A stretch of DNA of 64,000 nt from Variovorax paradoxus EPS. Lineage in GTDB: Bacteria > Pseudomonadota > Gammaproteobacteria > Burkholderiales > Burkholderiaceae_C. Below, one piece after another: positions 60,156 to 64,000 of this stretch. A program made the translations under genes and the position numbers. The notes beneath the pieces were generated by a model that worked only from the letters and a program-made list of their open reading frames with translations, ran no database searches and was not told the origin of the DNA. How positions within the stretch are numbered: the stretch's first letter is position 1; each line of letters begins with the position of its first letter. The stretch covers positions 2,542,001 to 2,606,000 of the forward strand of contig NC_014931.1 in assembly GCF_000184745.1 (NCBI RefSeq), in the 5' to 3' direction.

Positions 60156-60319
60156 CCGGGTTTTCAGAGACAGAACGGGCACTTGACTTAGCCTCGTCAC
60201 AAAGTTCCCGGTCATTGTTTCAGTTTCATGAACACTGCGATTCGATTGAGTAGGGTTTTCCCTTGGAATCGTGGTGCAAACTTCAGGGCATCCAAAGCCC
60301 AATCAAGAAGGAAATTGAA

Positions 60320-60670
60320 ATGAAGACCTCGAACATCCTCGCCGCCGCCGCTCTCTCCCTGCTCGCCGCCGCTGGCGCCCATGCAGAAACCTACGAAGGC
60401 GTGCAACCCCTGACCTCCGGCTACAGCCGCGCCGATGTGGCGCCCCAAGCTGCTGCTGCCGCCCGCGCCGGCAACGAATACAGCGATGCTGCTTCGTCCA
60501 CCGCCGCTCCGACGCTGACCGCTTCGACCACCGACCGCGCCACCGTTCGCGCCCAAGCTGTTGCCGCTGCACACGCACCGGGCCAGAACCTGCGTCCCGA
60601 AACCTTCGCCGGCAGCGTGATTCCCGCGCAAGCGAAGGGCCTGACCTTCACGCGTCAAGCCGGCCTGTAA
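60320..60670 (+). CDS. DUF4148-like small secreted protein
   Basis: A 116-residue protein with a strong signal peptide (MKTSNILAAAALSLLAAAGA) and an Ala/Thr-rich mature part with YSRADVAPQAAAAARAGNEY. This pattern matches the DUF4148 small periplasmic proteins that are numerous in Burkholderiales. Function is unknown. AAGGAA precedes the ATG and a good terminator follows, so it is probably a single-gene transcript. Confidence 0.8.
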   Translation: MKTSNILAAAALSLLAAAGAHAETYEGVQPLTSGYSRADVAPQAAAAARAGNEYSDAASSTAAPTLTASTTDRATVRAQAVAAAHAPGQNLRPETFAGSVIPAQAKGLTFTRQAGL

Positions 60671-60711
60671 TCCGTTGCGGCGAAAGCCGCTTCAGGTCAC
60701 AAGCCAAAAAG

Positions 60712-60747
60712 AAAACCGGACCGTGCGAAAGCGCGATCCGGTTTTTT
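60712..60747. terminator. Bidirectional-looking terminator between the DUF4148 gene and tag
   Basis: AAAACCGGA (60712-60720) pairs with TCCGGTTTT at 60737-60745, enclosing a second small stem, and is followed by TT at 60746-60747. The T run after the stem makes it a good intrinsic terminator for the plus strand; the A run on the other side would serve the convergent tag gene. Confidence 0.7.
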
Positions 60748-60765
60748 CATTGGGCGTCTGTTTGT

Positions 60766-61341
60766 TTATTTCTTCTTCGACCCGTGCCGGTGGCAGTCCG
60801 GCGCATGGTCGTCCACGATGCCGGTCGCCTGCATCCACGCATAGACGATCACCGGCCCGACAAACTTGAAGCCGCGCTTCTTGAGCGCCTTCGAGATCTC
60901 TTCCGACAGCGGCGTCTGCGTCGGCACCTTGCCGGTCTTGTTGACGATCGGCTTGCCGCCGGCCATGCCCCAGATGAACGCCGAGAAATCCTCGCCCGCC
61001 GCCTGCATCGCAAGGTAGGCGCGTGCGTTGCCGATGGTGGCCTCGATCTTGGCCCGCGCGCGCACGATGCCCGCATCCTGCATCAGCCGCTCGACATCGT
61101 CGGCGGTGAACTTGGCGACCTTCTCGGGCACGAAGCCCTCGAAGGCCTTGCGGAACGCATCGCGCTTGCGCAGGATGGTGATCCACGCAAGGCCGGCCTG
61201 AAAGCCGTCGAGCATCAGCTTTTCCCACAGCGCGCGGCTGTCGTATTCGGGCACGCCCCATTCGGCGTCGTGGTAGTCGCCCAAGAGCGGGTCGGTCTGG
61301 GCCCAGGCGCAACGGGTTTTTGGGGTCGTGGTGCTGTTCAT
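60766..61341 (-). CDS. tag: DNA-3-methyladenine glycosylase I
   Basis: A 191-residue glycosylase that removes 3-methyladenine from alkylated DNA. The N-terminal Cys of TRCAWAQTDPLLGDYHDAEW and the C-terminal His and Cys in VDDHAPDCHRH form the zinc site; FQAGLAWITILRKRDAFRKA contains the helix-hairpin-helix and catalytic Glu region. I chose ATG 61341, which gives the conserved N-terminus. The frame extends upstream through 61410 without a start signal. Confidence 0.93.
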   Translation of the reverse strand: MNSTTTPKTRCAWAQTDPLLGDYHDAEWGVPEYDSRALWEKLMLDGFQAGLAWITILRKRDAFRKAFEGFVPEKVAKFTADDVERLMQDAGIVRARAKIEATIGNARAYLAMQAAGEDFSAFIWGMAGGKPIVNKTGKVPTQTPLSEEISKALKKRGFKFVGPVIVYAWMQATGIVDDHAPDCHRHGSKKK

Positions 61342-61401
61342 TGTTCGATGTGTCGCTCGGCTATCGTCGGGAGATGTTTTCAGAATGAGGGAGTCACCCT
61401 G

Positions 61402-63149
61402 ATGCAGCAATTTCGATTTTCATTGTCGGCCCTTTCATTGGGCATCGCGCTCGGTCTCGGTGCACCGGCCTTTGCCGACACGCTCCAGAAACCGGCGCTC
61501 GACCAACTGGCCGCGGCATGGAAAAGCAGCGGCAAGGCGCCCGCCGATTTCAATGCCTTCCTCACCTAGGCCGAGAGGGCCCATCCGGAGTTGAAACCCG
61601 CCGTGGCCGCCTACAGAAAGAAGGCGATGCTGGCTGGCGACGATCTCACCAACACCGCCCGTCTGCTCGGCCTCTACAACCGCCTGCAGAACCAGGAGGC
61701 CGTGATCGCGAGCATCGGCACGATGGTGGCGATTCCCACGGTGCGCAACGTGCAGGTGCCGCCGCACGAGAGCCCGCAGATCATCGAGTTCGGCAAGCTC
61801 GTGGAGAAGATGGCGAAGGACTTCGGCCTGGCCTTCCGCAACGTCGACAACCGCATCTTCGAGGTCAGCCTCAAGGGCAGGGGCACTGAGGAGTTCGGCA
61901 TCCTCACGCATGCCGACGTGGTGCCCGCGGTGCTCTCCGAATGGGTGCTCGACGACGGCACGAAGCTCGATCCCTTCACGATGACCCGCGTGGGCGACTT
62001 CCTCTACGGCCGCGGCACCATCGACGACAAGGGCTCCATCGCCGCCGTGCTCTATGCGATGAAGGCGGTGAAGGACAGTGGCCTGCCCATCGACCGCAGC
62101 ATCCGCCTGATGATCGAGACCACCGAGGAAACGGGCGGCGATGCGATGGTGTACTACCGCAGCAAGACCCAGCTGCCGGCCTACAACATCGTGCTCGACA
62201 GCAAGTACCCCGCGGTCGTCGCGGAGAAGGGCTCGGGCGCGCTCAAGGTGTTCTTCCCCGCGGAGAACACGGACGCCGCATCGACCGCGATCACCGCGAT
62301 GAGCGGCGCGGCATCCGCCAATGCGATCTCGCAGACCGCGACCGCAACGTTGAAGGGCGGCGATCTCGCCGCGGCAGCCGCGAAGCTCGAAGCGGCGAAG
62401 GCCGCCTTCCTCCAGAAGTACGAGCCGCAGGGCGGCAAGTTCGCCATCGACATCGCGCGCAAGAGCGACAACGGCGACAGCATCGACATCAAGGTCACCG
62501 GCACGTCGGCCCATGGCTCGCGGCCTGAAGAGGGCGTGAACCCGCTGCCACGCCTCGCGCTCTTCCTGCAGGAATCGGGCGCGCCACTCGCCGCCAACCA
62601 CTACCTGAAGGCCGTGAAGTACATCGATGCGCTCTACGGCACCGGCTACCTCGGCGAGAAGATAGGCCTTGGCTACAAGGACGACTTCATGGGCCCGCTG
62701 ACCTTCTCGCCCAACCTCATCCGCATGGGCAACGACGGCAAGCTCGAGGTGACGACCAACGTGCGCATGCCGCGCGGCCGCACGCCCGACGAGTTGAAGT
62801 CGCAGGTAACGGCCAAGGTCAACGCATGGGCCGCGGCGAACCAGGTAAAGCTCGACGTCAACTACGACCAGGGCAACTGGATGGCCCGCGACCCAAGGGC
62901 GCGTGGCTCTCGACGCTGCTCGACATCTACGGCAGCACCACCGGCCTCGAAGCCAAGCCCGTGCCCACGGCAGGCAGCACGACCGCCAAGCTGATGCCCA
63001 ACGCGATCAACTTCGGCCCCGCGATGCCGGGCAAGAAATACACCGCGCACAACGCCAAGGAATACAAGGAAGTGCCGGACCTCGATGCCGACATGCAGAT
63101 GTTCACCGAGATGCTGGTGCGCATCGGCAACCTGCAGCAGATGCAGTGA
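61402..63149 (+). pseudogene. M20-family peptidase pseudogene (amber stop and frameshift)
   Basis: A former secreted M20 zinc peptidase (signal peptide MQQFRFSLSALSLGIALGLG) with two disabling lesions. A TAG at 61567-61569 replaces the CAG found at the same point in the next gene (FNAFLT-stop-AER against FNAFLSQAEK), and a one-base loss near 62892-62894 (CCC for CCCC in the Asp-Pro-Lys codons) shifts the frame so that the C-terminal part continues in another frame to 63149. Between the lesions the domain is still recognisable: GILTHADVVPAVLSEW, GRGTIDDKGSIAAVLYAM, TTEETGGDAMVYYR. A tandem paralogue follows. Confidence 0.85.
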
Positions 63150-63287
63150 CCTGGCGCAGTTTGCAAACCTAAAGCTGCACCTTGCGCCTCATCCGCTACG
63201 TTTCTTCGTAGCGCGATGCGGCATGCCGAAAGCATGGCGCGGGTTATCGTTGAAGGCTCCATTTTTCGTGAACAGGGAGTCACCTTC

Positions 63288-64000
63288 ATGCAGCAATTTC
63301 GCGTCTCGTTGTCGGTCCTTACCATGGGCTTGATGGCAGCAGGCCTCACCGCACCGGCCTTTGCAGAAACGCTCAAGAAACCCGCGCTCGATGAGCTGGC
63401 AACGGCCTGGCAAGGCGGCAAGACCGCATCCAGTTTCAACGCCTTCCTCAGCCAGGCCGAGAAGGCCAACCCCGCGTTGAAACCCGCCGTGGCCGCCTAC
63501 CGCAAGAAGGCGACGCTGACAGGCGACGACCTCACCAACATCGGGCGCCTGCTCGGCCTCTACAACCGCCTGCACAACCAGAAGGCGGTGATCGCGAGCC
63601 TAGGCGCCATGGTGGCGCTGCCGACCGCGCGCAATGTCCAGATTCCGCCGCACGAGAACCCCGCCATCATCGATTTCGGCAAGCTGGTCGAGAAGACCGC
63701 AAAGAGCTTCGGGCTCGCTTACCGCAACGTCGACAACCGCATCTTCGAAGTCAGCCTGAAGGGCAAGGGCACCGAAGAGTTCGGCATCCTCACGCATTCG
63801 GACGTGGTGCCTGCGGTGCTCTCCGAGTGGGTGCTCGACGACGGCACCAAGCTCGATCCCTTCACGATGCAGCGCGTGGGCGACCGCCTCTACGGCCGCG
63901 GCACCATCGACGACAAGGGCTCCATCGCGGCCGTGCTCTACGCGATGAAGACGGTGAAGGAAAGCGGCATCCCGATCCAGCGCACCATGCGCCTGATGAT
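63288..64000 (+). CDS. M20-family peptidase, intact as far as visible (partial)
   Basis: The second copy of the tandem pair, open from ATG 63288 to the window end (at least 237 residues). Signal peptide (MQQFRVSLSVLTMGLMAAGL), then the M20 catalytic core: LTHSDVVPAVLSEW (zinc His and adjacent Asp), GRGTIDDKGS and the onward region. It is strongly similar to the pseudogene over the whole visible length, including the upstream CAGGGAGTCACC ribosome-binding region. Secreted M20 dipeptidases act on peptides in the periplasm. Its C-terminus lies beyond base 64000. Confidence 0.88.
   Translation, partial: MQQFRVSLSVLTMGLMAAGLTAPAFAETLKKPALDELATAWQGGKTASSFNAFLSQAEKANPALKPAVAAYRKKATLTGDDLTNIGRLLGLYNRLHNQKAVIASLGAMVALPTARNVQIPPHENPAIIDFGKLVEKTAKSFGLAYRNVDNRIFEVSLKGKGTEEFGILTHSDVVPAVLSEWVLDDGTKLDPFTMQRVGDRLYGRGTIDDKGSIAAVLYAMKTVKESGIPIQRTMRLM

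Overview
The window looks like one contiguous chromosomal stretch of a high-GC betaproteobacterium of the Comamonadaceae/Burkholderiales type, and Variovorax-like is my best guess. The reasons are very high GC with strong third-position bias, ScfR-like short-chain-acyl regulators, Bug-receptor remnants, DUF4148 secreted proteins and the gene neighbourhoods. No rRNA, tRNA, CRISPR array or intact insertion sequence was found. Most genes are ordinary, tightly packed metabolic and envelope genes. The unusual parts are a nine-gene membrane-stress-like operon, two places with orphan immunity-type genes, a duplicated peptidase with a broken copy, and several well-formed operators.

1-10 kb: the start of ETF-ubiquinone oxidoreductase (cut by the window edge), a short-chain dehydrogenase, an EamA exporter and a thioesterase. 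Then comes a PmrA/QseB-type two-component pair next to two PAP2 phosphatases and a lipid A phosphoethanolamine transferase (EptA-like). Both promoters of the envelope genes carry direct TTCAG-type half-sites with the same spacing to a -10 box, so this reads as one lipid-modification regulon. 9.3-9.5 kb holds two REP-like hairpins.

10-16.4 kb: a peroxidase-like protein, a HAD-family lipoprotein, a cluster of four small lower-GC genes beginning with an Imm70-type immunity gene, a DUF4440 protein, a GST, a DUF1330 protein, and a hipBA-like toxin-antitoxin pair with a perfect 13-bp inverted repeat at its promoter.

16.4-24.7 kb: ethanolamine permease plus ethanolamine ammonia-lyase (eat-eutB-eutC, no microcompartment genes), a periplasmic FKBP, another SDR, an osmoregulated-glucan protein OpgD, a methyltransferase and a GNAT enzyme.

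24.7-36.5 kb: a near-consensus sigma-70 promoter followed by nine co-directional genes: YjfI, PspA/YjfJ, a double ribbon-helix-helix-like protein, YqiJ, YqiK flotillin, a zinc-ribbon protein, a 1751-residue AAA+ 'DNA repair ATPase', a single-HKD phospholipase D-like protein and a CorA-like GMN membrane protein. Many junctions overlap. This is the strongest candidate for an incompletely described system: membrane-domain scaffold, membrane-repair protein, giant ATPase and two possible effectors.

36.6-50 kb: a VOC protein, an alpha/beta hydrolase, a PAS-LuxR regulator divergent from scoAB (3-oxoacid CoA-transferase) across a perfect palindrome, a DUF4241-type protein, an aminotransferase and a lower-GC RhuM-like gene. 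A LysR regulator is divergent from a valine-catabolism operon (mmsA, an LprI-like gene, acyl-CoA dehydrogenase, 3-hydroxyisobutyryl-CoA hydrolase, mmsB). ETF-QO at the window start would take the electrons released by that dehydrogenase.

50-64 kb: MFS and amidase genes divergent from a LysR regulator, metR/metE with a perfect MetR box, an ScfR-like regulator with repeated ATTCGCAA boxes, a decayed stretch, a DUF4148 protein, tag, and a tandem pair of M20 peptidase genes. The first of the pair carries an amber stop and a frameshift; the second runs off the window.
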